Shown here piece after piece: positions 36,701 through 45,350 of a stretch of DNA of 64,000 nt. Origin of the DNA: Fimbriiglobus ruber (GTDB lineage Bacteria > Planctomycetota > Planctomycetia > Gemmatales > Gemmataceae); contig NZ_NIDE01000005.1 of assembly GCF_002197845.1 (NCBI RefSeq), positions 248,001 to 312,000 of the forward strand. The letters are read 5' to 3'. The translations under genes were made by a program, and so were the position numbers. The stretch's first letter is position 1, and each line of letters opens with the position of its first letter. The notes beneath the pieces are model-generated. The model saw only the letters and a program-made list of their open reading frames with translations. It was not told where the DNA came from and made no database searches.

Positions 36701-39700
36701 GTGCCCGTCGCGCTGCTGTCCGAGTCGGTACTCGTGTCGGTGCTGGTGGCCGTATCGGTACTCGACGCCAGGTAGTTGCCGAGCAGGCTGTTGCCGGAAT
36801 TCAGGTACCGGGCGAAGCTCGTCCCGGTCAGGAAGTCGGTCGCGGTCGCCCCCTGGTCCGAATCGGAGTCCGTGTCGGTGCTGGTGGCCGAATCGGTCCC
36901 GGACTCGCTGTACGTCCCGGTGATCGCGTTCCCGGACGCACTCGTCGACGCGTAGTCGGTGCCCGAATCCGTCCCGGTGTCCGACGCGCTGCCGTCGCTG
37001 TCCGTCGACGTGTCGGTGCTGGTGCCGGAGTCCGTCTCCGAGGTCGTGTACAGCCCGGTCAGGAAGTTGCCGGTGTTGAAGAACGACGCGAACCCGGACC
37101 CGATCACGACATCCGTCCCGGTGTCCCCGCCGTCCGCCTCGGTACTCGTGTCGGCGTCGGTACTCGTGTCCGTCCCCGACGCCGTGTACGCCCCGGACAA
37201 GTCGTTGCCCGAGTCCGACTCGACCGCCGTGTCGCTCCCGCCGTCGGTGTCCGTCCCCGTGTCCCCGGTGTCCGCCTCGGTGCTCGTGTCCGTCCCACTC
37301 GTCGTGTCCGTACTCGACGCCGTGTAGTTCCCGAGCAGGAAGTTCCCGGACTGAAAGAACGACGCCCGGTCGAGCCCGGTGCCCGTGTCGGTCGCGGTCG
37401 CCCCCTGGTCCCCGTCGCTGTCCGTGTCCGTGTCGGTCGCCACGTCCGTCCCGGACTCGCTGTACGTCCCGGTGATCGCGTTCCCGGAGTCGGTGTCCGT
37501 CGCCGTCTCCGACCCGTCGTCCGACCCCGCCTCGGTCGCGCTCCCGTCGGCCCCGGTGTCGGTGTCGGTCCCCGTCGACGTGTCCGTCCCGGACGTCGTG
37601 AACGTCCCGGTGATCGCGTTCCCCGCGTCGGTACTCGTGGCCGCGTCGGTCGCCGTCGTCGTGGCCGTGTCCGACACCCCGGAGTCGTACGCCGAGTCGG
37701 TCGCCGTGCTGGTGGCCGCGTCGGACACGGTCGCGGTGTACGCCCCGGTGTACACGTTCCCCGAATCGTTCGTCTTGGCCGTGTCGGTCCCGGTCCCCGT
37801 TTCCCCGTCCCATTCCCCGTTGTCGTACCCGCTCCCGGTGTCGGAGTCGGCCACCGCGTCCGTGTCGGACGCGGTGTACGTCCCGGTCAGGGCGTTGCCC
37901 GACGCGGACCCCACGTCGACGTCCGTCTCGACGTCCGTGTCCCCGTCCCACGCCCCGGCGTCCGCATCGGTGTCCGTGTCGGAGCTGGTCGTCGTGCCGG
38001 TCGCCGTCACCGAGTACGTCCCGCTCACGTCGTTCCCGGTCACCGTCGTCGTGGACGAGTCGTTCCCGGTCACCGAGTCGGTACTCGTCGCCCCGTTGTC
38101 GGCCGCGTCGTCCGAGTCGGACCCGGTGGCCGTGTCGGTGACCGTCTCGGAGTACGCCCCGGACAGGGCGTTCCCGGACGCCGACAGGGTGCCCGCGTCC
38201 GACCCGCTGGCCCACCCGGTGTCGGTCGCCCCGCCGTCGCCCGCCGCGTCGTCGTCGGTGTCCCACGCCGTCTCCGTCCCGGTGTCCGTGTACGTCCCGC
38301 TGACGTCGTTCCCGGTGATCGTGTCGGTCTCCCCGGCGTACCCCCAGTCCGTGTCCCCGTCCGTCGCCCCCTGGTCGGACTCGCTCGCCGTGTCGTCCGT
38401 CCAGTCGGACGCCGTGACCGTGCTCGTGTAGTCCCCGGTCATCCAGTTGCCCGACTCCCGGTCGGTCGCCCCGTCCGTGACCGTCACCGTGTCCCCGGCG
38501 GTGTCCGTCTGGTCGACGTCCCCCTCCGTCACCGTCGGGCTGTCGGACTCCGTGTCGGTCAGGTTGTACGCCCCTGACAGGGCCCCCGTCTCGGTCGACA
38601 CGTCGCCGGACACGTCCGTCTCGGTCTGGCCGGCCGTCAGGCTCTGGTCGACCTCCGACGCGGTCGCGTTCTCCGAGTCCGACTCGGACACCGACAGCGA
38701 GTACTGGGTGAGGGACGCGAACCCGGACAGGGTCCACGACTCGGTCGGCGAGTCGGTCTCGGTCACCGAGTCGGTGTCGAGCGACCGCGTGGCGGTGTCG
38801 GTCAGGGTGCTCGGGTCGGCGGCCGACCCGGTGATCGTCACGGTCCCGTACCCCTCGTTCCCGATCGCCGTGAGCGTCGTCGACGGCGACGCCCGGTCGG
38901 TCAGCGAGTCCCCGCCCCCGGCGTCCGTGTCGGTGTCCAGGGCCGTCTCGGTCCCGGACGTCGTCTCGGACAGGGTGTACCCCTGGTCGGCGTAGCTGCC
39001 GGTCTCGGACCCGGTGATCCCCTGCGTCCCGGACTCGCCGAGCGAGTACGTCTCCGGCCCGTCGTACCCGGTCTCCGACCGGGTGGCCCGGTCCGTCCCG
39101 GTCCACGACTCGGTGTACGCCCCGCCGGTCCCGTACGGCCCGGGGTACACGCCGCCGGACCCCCCGGACCCACCGGATACGCCGAAATAATCCTCCCAGT
39201 CGTACCCCGTGTACGGGGCCGCCGACCCGACCGTGGTGAGCGTCAGCGTATCGCTCGACGACGCCGTGTACGTCCCGTCGTCCCGGGTGCCCGACTCGGT
39301 CGCGGTCGACGTCGTCGTCCCGGTCTGGGTCCACGAGTACCCGTCGGCCCCGCCCGACCGGGTGTCGTTGTACGTCGTACTCGCGGTGACCGTGGCCGTC
39401 GCGTGGGTGTCGAGGTCGGCGGTCACCTGGGTCTGGGTCGCCGTGTCCGTGTCGGACACCGACAGGGTCGAGTCCGGGACGTCGAAGTCGTCCCCGGACT
39501 CCGACAGGGTGTAGTCGATCGTCCCGGTCTGGGACACGGTGTAATTCCCGTGCACCTGGGCGACCGTCTCGGTCAGCGTGTACGTGGCCGACCCGGACGC
39601 CGAGAACGAGTAGTCCGCCCCGGACCCGCCGCCGCTCCCGCCGTACCCGCCGCTGCCGCCGTAGCCCCCGCTCCCGCCGGACCCGCCGCTCGACCCGTCG

Positions 39701-40590
39701 GAAGCCTCGGTGTACGTCACCCCCTCGCCGGCCGGCAGGGGTTCGCCCCCCCCCACGCTGTACGCCGACACCGACTCCTGGTTCCGGTGGTCGGTCAGCC
39801 CGAGGACGACCGCGACCCCGCCGACGAACGCGTTCACCGGGGCCGCCGAGTCGGTGATCCGGACGGCCAGCGCGTACTGCCCCTGGTGGGTGTACACGTG
39901 GACCCCCTCGACGTCGAACTCGCCGGCCTCGTCGCCCGCGACCACCGTCCCGGTCGACGTCGACCCGTCGCCCCACTGGACGGTCGCCCCGAAGTCGCCG
40001 ACCGACCCGTGCTGGGACTCGATGGTGGCCACCACCCCGGAGAACTCCTGGTCGCGGGCCGCCACCACGACCATCCCGCCGGGTTCCATGTCGGTGTCCG
40101 TGATGGTGGCCGTCGCCGGCCCCCCGCTCGCCACGTACCGCTGGTTCGACGACAGCCCGGTGATGGCCTCGATCACCGTCTCCGGCCCGTCCCCCATGTA
40201 GTCATCGATCGGCGTCAGGGCGACGGTGATGGCCGTCACCCCGGGGGTGAACGTGACCGTCTGGGTGGTCCCGAGCGGGCTCGAGTAGTTGACCCCGGCC
40301 GTGGCCGTCCCGGTCGGCGGCCCGTAGGCGACCGCGATCGTCCCGGACGAGTACGACCGGTGGATCGTGAAGTACCCGTCCGAGGCCCCGTCCGGGCCGT
40401 CCTTGACGGCGTTCTCGTCGGCCGTGATCCAGGCCGTGGCCGGGATCTCCTGGATCGTGTCGGTGGCCGCCGGCCCGCTGATCGTGTACCGCTGGTTCGA
40501 CGACAGCCCGGTCAGGGCCTCGACGACCGTCTGGTTGCCGTCCGCCTGGTTGTCGTCGATCGGGGTGACGGTCACCTCGATGGCCGTCAC
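33778..40590 (-). CDS. Giant stalk protein, C-terminal 2,270 codons
   Basis: This is the 3' part of the giant gene. In order it holds the last Calx-beta repeats, a PKD-like domain (TVQWGDGSTSTGTVVAGDE and HVYTHQGQYALAVRITD), a roughly 1,600-residue stalk of Ser/Thr/Asp/Gly repeats, the junction DRYGLVYSFDDVSGE ... GVPFVDPG, and a unique C-terminal domain of about 310 residues. That domain opens with a Gly-rich helical part (YYGGAALNGLGKGLYDMGEG), a Pro-rich linker (RVAPKPAPKPPTEPNP), then a charged helical end (RDWYHNRLAEIDNIVNQMRA, EAHRLRNEAKMQARELMMNQ). By position this is the toxin-like tip. The M at 40590 is only the first Met of this frame; the gene really starts near 46719. Confidence 0.8.
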   Translation of the reverse strand: MTAIEVTVTPIDDNQADGNQTVVEALTGLSSNQRYTISGPAATDTIQEIPATAWITADENAVKDGPDGASDGYFTIHRSYSSGTIAVAYGPPTGTATAGVNYSSPLGTTQTVTFTPGVTAITVALTPIDDYMGDGPETVIEAITGLSSNQRYVASGGPATATITDTDMEPGGMVVVAARDQEFSGVVATIESQHGSVGDFGATVQWGDGSTSTGTVVAGDEAGEFDVEGVHVYTHQGQYALAVRITDSAAPVNAFVGGVAVVLGLTDHRNQESVSAYSVGGGEPLPAGEGVTYTEASDGSSGGSGGSGGYGGSGGYGGSGGGSGADYSFSASGSATYTLTETVAQVHGNYTVSQTGTIDYTLSESGDDFDVPDSTLSVSDTDTATQTQVTADLDTHATATVTASTTYNDTRSGGADGYSWTQTGTTTSTATESGTRDDGTYTASSSDTLTLTTVGSAAPYTGYDWEDYFGVSGGSGGSGGVYPGPYGTGGAYTESWTGTDRATRSETGYDGPETYSLGESGTQGITGSETGSYADQGYTLSETTSGTETALDTDTDAGGGDSLTDRASPSTTLTAIGNEGYGTVTITGSAADPSTLTDTATRSLDTDSVTETDSPTESWTLSGFASLTQYSLSVSESDSENATASEVDQSLTAGQTETDVSGDVSTETGALSGAYNLTDTESDSPTVTEGDVDQTDTAGDTVTVTDGATDRESGNWMTGDYTSTVTASDWTDDTASESDQGATDGDTDWGYAGETDTITGNDVSGTYTDTGTETAWDTDDDAAGDGGATDTGWASGSDAGTLSASGNALSGAYSETVTDTATGSDSDDAADNGATSTDSVTGNDSSTTTVTGNDVSGTYSVTATGTTTSSDTDTDADAGAWDGDTDVETDVDVGSASGNALTGTYTASDTDAVADSDTGSGYDNGEWDGETGTGTDTAKTNDSGNVYTGAYTATVSDAATSTATDSAYDSGVSDTATTTATDAATSTDAGNAITGTFTTSGTDTSTGTDTDTGADGSATEAGSDDGSETATDTDSGNAITGTYSESGTDVATDTDTDSDGDQGATATDTGTGLDRASFFQSGNFLLGNYTASSTDTTSGTDTSTEADTGDTGTDTDGGSDTAVESDSGNDLSGAYTASGTDTSTDADTSTEADGGDTGTDVVIGSGFASFFNTGNFLTGLYTTSETDSGTSTDTSTDSDGSASDTGTDSGTDYASTSASGNAITGTYSESGTDSATSTDTDSDSDQGATATDFLTGTSFARYLNSGNSLLGNYLASSTDTATSTDTSTDSDSSATGTDTATGTDTAVESDSGNDLTGDYTTSDTDTSAGSDTSTDSDGSESDTGNDSGNDYATATESGNDLSGTYTDSSTDVATSTDTSTDANQGATATDTTTATDRSTASGYGNALLGSFWAWATDTTSDTDSDSDSDDGLTDAGTGTETDYATSSSSGNDLTGSVTGWATDTAYGSETATGTDDRGTYTATATDYSGDSSTDSDNDLTGADDDSDSAWETDSSTQVGSSYTLTSSDSTSDTSTNTGNDLSGTDTPTSTVTDTASSTEVGTQSGVSYTLTEGSTTTHTESDSDDLYTGTYTVVSGDTTSSTMSETGGLSSGSGGSGGSGGYGGSGGSYWWGKTATATDASTQTGDADTGDYTVTGTESQGSTATEWGGSASFTETRTQGGTITGSGNDIDGESTTTETGTRGSTFSDTTPGASGSYTVTEGTSGSFTTVNTDDAVNGTYTVTDTGITGYSFTESEAGSSGGWSSGGSGGSGGWSSGGAGGYTLSGTGTTTLTETDTGDDVTGSDGTTTTGSDTYTLTEVGQTTGGVAYGETVTGTESVTATGTGNDDAGTSSTTTSATGTYVRTDTGATSGRAGSGSYGYTNAETADALAGYFTRSETGTDRYGLVYSFDDVSGETNGDTGHLHFSSTGVPFVDPGKPSDRSQSTWLGYYGGAALNGLGKGLYDMGEGVVGMATEAVQVGRDVGNAGLSAGSHVTNAVVGGGIYEFDLHSNTMGGYDSAVKNGKGDAYALNAMADGASLGVKPLVEGVIDYAKTGDATRASQTAGGVAAANLAGAAQIKVTQAAIRGTANAWEQMKLKPPVDNTPAPSVPYPSELPPRVAPKPAPKPPTEPNPLEVWENEGGAPEGGRSVPDARVPKNPAPRSLTDIQTRDWYHNRLAEIDNIVNQMRAQNQPLEVIAREAHRLRNEAKMQARELMMNQDVAKSLPPPLTWEEAMKKYNGDFEKIIGKSQTSNKAVDQKIEDRRAGGEQ
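34781..35970 (-). repeat. Shared junction repeat, copy in the giant gene
   Basis: Fourth copy of the roughly 1.1 kb repeat that encodes the last stalk part and the PFVDPG junction. It is the presumed homologous target for exchange with modules a-c. Confidence 0.85.
34790..39720 (-). repeat. Ser/Thr/Asp/Gly repeat stalk, coding repeats
   Basis: About 1,600 codons of imperfect repeats. The main unit is roughly 38-40 residues, with a hydrophobic anchor SGNxLxGxYxxS followed by a TDTxTSTDTSTDSD-type run; for example ESGNDLSGTYTDSSTDVATS and NSGNSLLGNYLASSTDTATS. Ser plus Thr plus Asp dominate. Such low-complexity stalks are known from SD-repeat adhesins. The base sequence is correspondingly repetitive, and assembly through it may be unreliable. 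Confidence 0.85.
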
Positions 40591-43500
40591 CCCGGGGTGA
40601 ACGTGACCGTCTGGGTGCCCCCAGCGGGCTCGAGTAATTCGTCCCCTGAACGGCCGTCCCGGACGGCGGCCCGTACGCCACCGCGATCGTCCCGGACGAG
40701 TACGACCGGTGGATCGTGAAGTACCCGGTGGTCAGCCCGCCCGGCCCGAACTTGACGGCGTTCTCGTCGGCCGTGATCCAGGCCGTGGCCGGATCTCCTG
40801 GATCGTGTCGGTGGCGGCCGGCCCGCTGATCGTGTACCGCTGGTTCGACGACAGCCCGGTCAGGGCCTCGATGACCGTCTGGTTGCCGTCCGCCTGGTTG
40901 TCGTCGATCGGGGTGACGGTCACCTCGATGGCCGTCACCCCCGGGGTGAACGTGACCGTCTGGGTGCCGCCGAGCGGGCTCGAGTAGTTCGTCCCCTGGA
41001 CGGCCGACCCGGTCGGCGGCCCGTACGCCACCGCGATCGTCCCCGACGAGTACGACCGGTGGATCGTGAAGTACCCGCTGGTCAACCCACCCGGCCCGAA
41101 CTTGACGGCGTTCTCGTCGGCCGTGATCCACGCCGTGGCTAGCGTCTCGGTAATCGTGTCGGTGACCGCCGTCCCGCTGATCGTGTACCGCTGGTTGCTG
41201 GACAGCCCGGTCAGGGCTTCGACGACGGTCTGGTTGCCGTCGACCTGGTTGTCGTCGATCGGGGTGACGGTCACCTCGATGGCCGTCACGCCCGGGGTGA
41301 ACGTGACCGTCTGGGTGCCCCGAGCGGGCTCGAATAATTCGTCCCCGGTACGGCCGACCCGGTCGGCGGCCCGTAGGCCACCGCGATCGTCCCCGACGAG
41401 TACGACCGGTGGATCGTGAAGTACCCGCTGGTCAACCCGGTCGGGCCGAACTTGGTCGCGTTCTGGTCGGCCGTGATCCAGGCCGTGGCCGGCGTCTCGA
41501 TGATCGTGTCGGTGGCCGACCCCCACTCGGGACGTACCGCTGGTTACTCGACAGACCCGCGATCGCCTCGATGACCGTCTGGTTGCCGTCCGCCTGGTTG
41601 TCGTCGATCGGGGTGACGGTCACCTCGATGGCCGTCTCCCCGGGGGTGAAGGTGACCGTCCGGGTGCCCCGAGCGGGCTCGAATAATTCGTCCCCGGGAC
41701 GGCCGACCCGGTCGGCGGCCCGTAGGCGACCGCGATCGTCCCCGACGAGTACGACCGGTGGATCGTGAAATACCCGCTGGTCAGCCCGGTCGGGCCGAAC
41801 TTGGTCGCGTTCTGGTCGGCCGTGATCCAGGCCGTGGCCGGGATCTCCTGGATCGTGTCGGTGACCGCCCCCCGCTCACCGTGTACCGCTGATTCGGGGT
41901 CATCCCGGCGATGGCCTCGACGACCGACTGGTTGCCGTCCGCTTGGTTGTCGTCGGTCGGGATCAGGGTCAGGGTTTCTGTCGCGACCCCTGGGGCGAAC
42001 GTGACCGTCTGGGTGCCCCCGAGCGGGCTCGAGTAGTTGGTCCCGGGGGTGGCCGTCCCGCCCGGCGGCCCGTACGCCACCGCGAGCGACCCGTACGTGT
42101 ACGACCGGGTGATCGTAAAGTACCCGTCGGCCGGCCCGGTCGGGCCGAACTTGGTCGCGTTCCCGGCGGCCGAGATCCAGACCGTGGCCGGGATCTCCTG
42201 AATCGTGTCGGTGACCGCCCCCCGCTCGGGACGTAGCGTTGGTTACTCGACAGACCCGCGATCGCCTCGATGACCGTCTGGTTGCCGTCCGCCTGGTTGT
42301 CGTCAATCGGGGCGAGGGTCACCTCGATGGCCGTCACGCCCGGGGTGAACGTGACCGTCTGGGTGCCCCCGAGCGGGCTCGAGTAGTTGGTCCGGGGACG
42401 GCCGTCCCGCCCGGCGGCCCGTACGCCACGGCCATCGTCCCCGACCCGTACGACCGGTGGATCGTGAAGGACCCGGTGGACGGGCCGGCCGGCCCGAACT
42501 TGGTCGCGTTCTGGTCGGCCGTGATCCAGGCCGTGGCCGGGATCTCCTGAATGGTGTCGGTGGCCGCCGTCCCGCTGGTCACGTACCGCTGGTTCGACGA
42601 CAGCCCGGTCAGGGCCTCAATGACCGTCTGGTTGCCGTCCGCCTGGTTGTCGTCGATCGGGGCGAGGGTCACCTCGATGGCCGTCACCCCGGGGGTGAAG
42701 ACGACCGTCTGGGTGCCCCCGAGCGGGCTCGAGTAGTTCGTCCCGGGGGTCGCCGTCCCGCCCGGCGGTCCGTAGGCCACGGCCATCGTCCCGGACGAGT
42801 ACGACCGGTAGATCGTGAAGGACCCGTCGGCCGGCCCGGTCGGGCCGAACTTGGTCGCGTTCCCGGTGGCCGAGATCCAGGCCGTGGCCGGGATCTCCTG
42901 GATCGTGTCGGTGACCGCCCCCCCGCTCACCGTGTACCGCTGATTCGGGGTCATCCCGGCGATGGCCTCGACGACCGACTGGTTGCCGTCCGCCTGGTTG
43001 TCGTCGGTCGGGATCAGGGTCAGGGTTTCTGTCGCGACCCCCGGGGCGAACGTGACCGTCTGGGTGCCCCCGAGCGGGCTCGAGTAGTTGGTCCCGGGGG
43101 TGGCCGTCCCGCCCGGCGGCCCGTACGCCACCGCGAGCGACCCGTACGTGTACGACCGGGTGATCGTGAAATACCCGTCGGCCGGCCCGGTCGGGCCGAA
43201 CTTGGTCGCGTTCCCGGCGGCCGAGATCCACACCGTGGCCGGGATCTCCTGGATCGTGTCGGTGGCGGCCGGCCCGCTGATCGTGTACCGCTGGTCCGAC
43301 GACAACCCGGTCAGGGCCTCGATGACTGTCTGGTTGCCGTCCGCCCGCCCGTCGTCGATCGGACCGACGGTCACCTCGACGGCCGTCACGCCCGGGTGAA
43401 CGTGACCGTCTGGGTGCCGCCGCCCGGGCTCCAGTAGTTGACCCCGACGGCCGCCGACCCGGTCGGCGGCCCGTACGCCACCGCGATCGTCCCCGACCCG

Positions 43501-45350
43501 TCCGACCGGTGGACCGTGAAGTACCCGTCGGACGGCCCGGCCGGCCCGAACTTGACCGCGTCCTCGTCGGCCGTGATCCAGGCCGTGGTCGGCTCCTCGA
43601 GGATCGTCCCGGTGGCCGACGACGCGGCCGGATCGGCGGTGTAACGGAGGCCCGAGTCGATCGCCTCGACGACCGTCTGGTTGCCGTCCGCCCGCCCGTC
43701 GTCGATCGGGGTCAGGGCGACGGTGACCGTCGCCTGGCCGTCGGCGAACGTGACCGTCTGGGTGCCCCCGAGCGGGCTCGAGTAGTTGGTCCCTTGAACG
43801 GCCGTCCCGGTCGGCGGCCCGTACGCCACCGCGAGCGCCCCGGACGTGTACGACCGGTGGAACGTGAAGGACCCGTCGGCCGGCCCGGCCGGCCCGAACT
43901 TGACGGCGTCCGCGTCGGCCGTGACCCACACGTCCGCGGGCTCCTGGGTGATCGTGACCGTCGCCGTCGGCCCGTCCGCGATCGAGTAGTACCGCCCCCC
44001 GCCGATCAGGGATTCGACGACCGTCAGGGGGTCGTGGACGGTGCCGTTGTCGATCGGGATGACGGGGAGGGTGATGCTGGTGACCCCGGGGGTGAAGGTC
44101 ACCGCGTCCCCCCCGTACGGGGACGGGGACGAGTAATCGACGTCGTACGTCGCCGACCCGAGGGGCGCCTCGTAATTCACGACCAGGGGGGATTCCGACC
44201 CGCCCACCGACGTGAGGTGGATGGTGAAGGACCCGTCGGTCGTCCCGGACGGACCGAACTCGACCGCGTCCTCGTCGGCCGTAATCCACACGTCGTCGGT
44301 CCCGACGGCCGTCTCGGTGATCGTCACCGTGGCCGGCCCGCCGCTCACCGACAGGTACGCCCCGCTGAGCGACTCGATGACCGTCTTGGGGGTGTCGGTG
44401 ACCCCGTCGTCCCGCGGGTCCACGGTGATGACGGCGGACGACTCCCCGGGGGTGAATTCGATGCTCCCGCCGGCCGCCGACGGGGTCCAGTAATTGGTCC
44501 CCGCGACCGCCGTCCCGGTCGGCTCGCTGTACGTCACCGTCAGGTCGTCCGCGTCCGACGACCGGCTGACGACGAAGTACCCGTCGGACGGCCCGGTCGG
44601 GCTGTACACGACGGCGTTCTCGATGGCCGTGATCCACACCGTCTCCAGGGGGACTTCGACGATCGACACGGTGGCCGCCCCCCCACTCACCGTGTACGTC
44701 CCGGTCGCGGTCAGGCTCTCGACGACCGTCTTCGTCCCCTCCGCCGCGTACTCGGGGTCGACGGCGACTTCGGTGGTCGTGTCGGCGGCCGTGAACGTCA
44801 CCGACCCGCCGTACGAGGCCGGGGCTGTGTAGTCCGTGTCGTACACCGCCGACCGTCGGGGCCGCGTACGTGACCACCAGCGGGCCGCTGAACGACCCGC
44901 TCTCGTGGATCGTAAAATAGCTTTCCGTCGCACCCGACGATTCGTGGACGGTGGCGTCCTCGCCGCCGGTGATCCACACGGTCGGTGACCCGCCGCTCCC
45001 GCCGGACGACCCCTCGTCGATCGCGACGGTGGCCGCCCCCCCGCTCACCTCGTACGTGCCGGTCGCGGTCAGGCTCTCGACGACCGTCTTCGTCCCCCCC
45101 ATCCCGCTGTAATACCGCGGGACGACGCTGACCTCGGTGACCGTGTCGGCGGTCGTGAACGTCACCGACCCGCCGTACGAGGCCGGGGCCGTGTAGTCCG
45201 TGTCGTACACCGCCGTCCCCGTCGGGGCCGCGTACGTGACCACTAGCAGGCCGCTGAACGAGCCGTCCTCGTGGATCGTAAAGTAGCCGTCCGTCGAGTC
45301 CTCCGCGTCGGTGACGGTGGCGTCCTCGTCGCCGGTGATCCACACGGTCG
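40090..45350 (-). repeat. About 15 tandem Calx-beta repeats
   Basis: Each unit is about 115-120 residues and starts with a variant of TAWITADENAVKFGP, followed by DGYFTIHRSYSSGTIAVAYG, GTNYSSPLGGTQTVTF, EVTVTPIDDNQADGNQTVIE and ALTGLSSNQRYTISG. This is the Calx-beta pattern (beta sandwich, often calcium-binding, common in large bacterial surface proteins). I count 15 occurrences of the opening motif between about 45350 and 40410. The inner units are most alike, suggesting recent tandem expansion. Confidence 0.85.
40591..42333 (-). CDS. Giant gene, middle part, frame broken by 1 bp losses
   Basis: This stretch encodes five to six Calx-beta units, but the frame changes about every unit. Breaks fall at GC runs such as GTGCCCCGAGCGGG (four C) where intact units read five C, near 41319, 41667 and 40618. 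Others lie near 42390, 42228, 41870, 41520 and 40791. If one base is restored at each site, the units join the frames at 42334-46719 and 33778-40590 into one gene of roughly 4,300 codons. Confidence 0.6.

Noticed and set aside
34790-39720. Regularly spaced repeats that could suggest a CRISPR array
   Set aside because: Units are about 115-120 bp, in coding phase, with gradual divergence and no unique spacers.
40591-42333. Frame changes read as phase variation of the giant gene
   Set aside because: Runs are only four to six C/G and the same class of loss occurs in IS copies and unrelated genes, so consensus error is the simpler explanation. Not excluded.
42457-43437. Arg/Gly-rich plus-strand frames opposite the Calx-beta array (also 43509-44873, 45271-46713)
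   Set aside because: Composition typical for high-GC antisense frames; the minus-strand Calx-beta reading explains the sequence.
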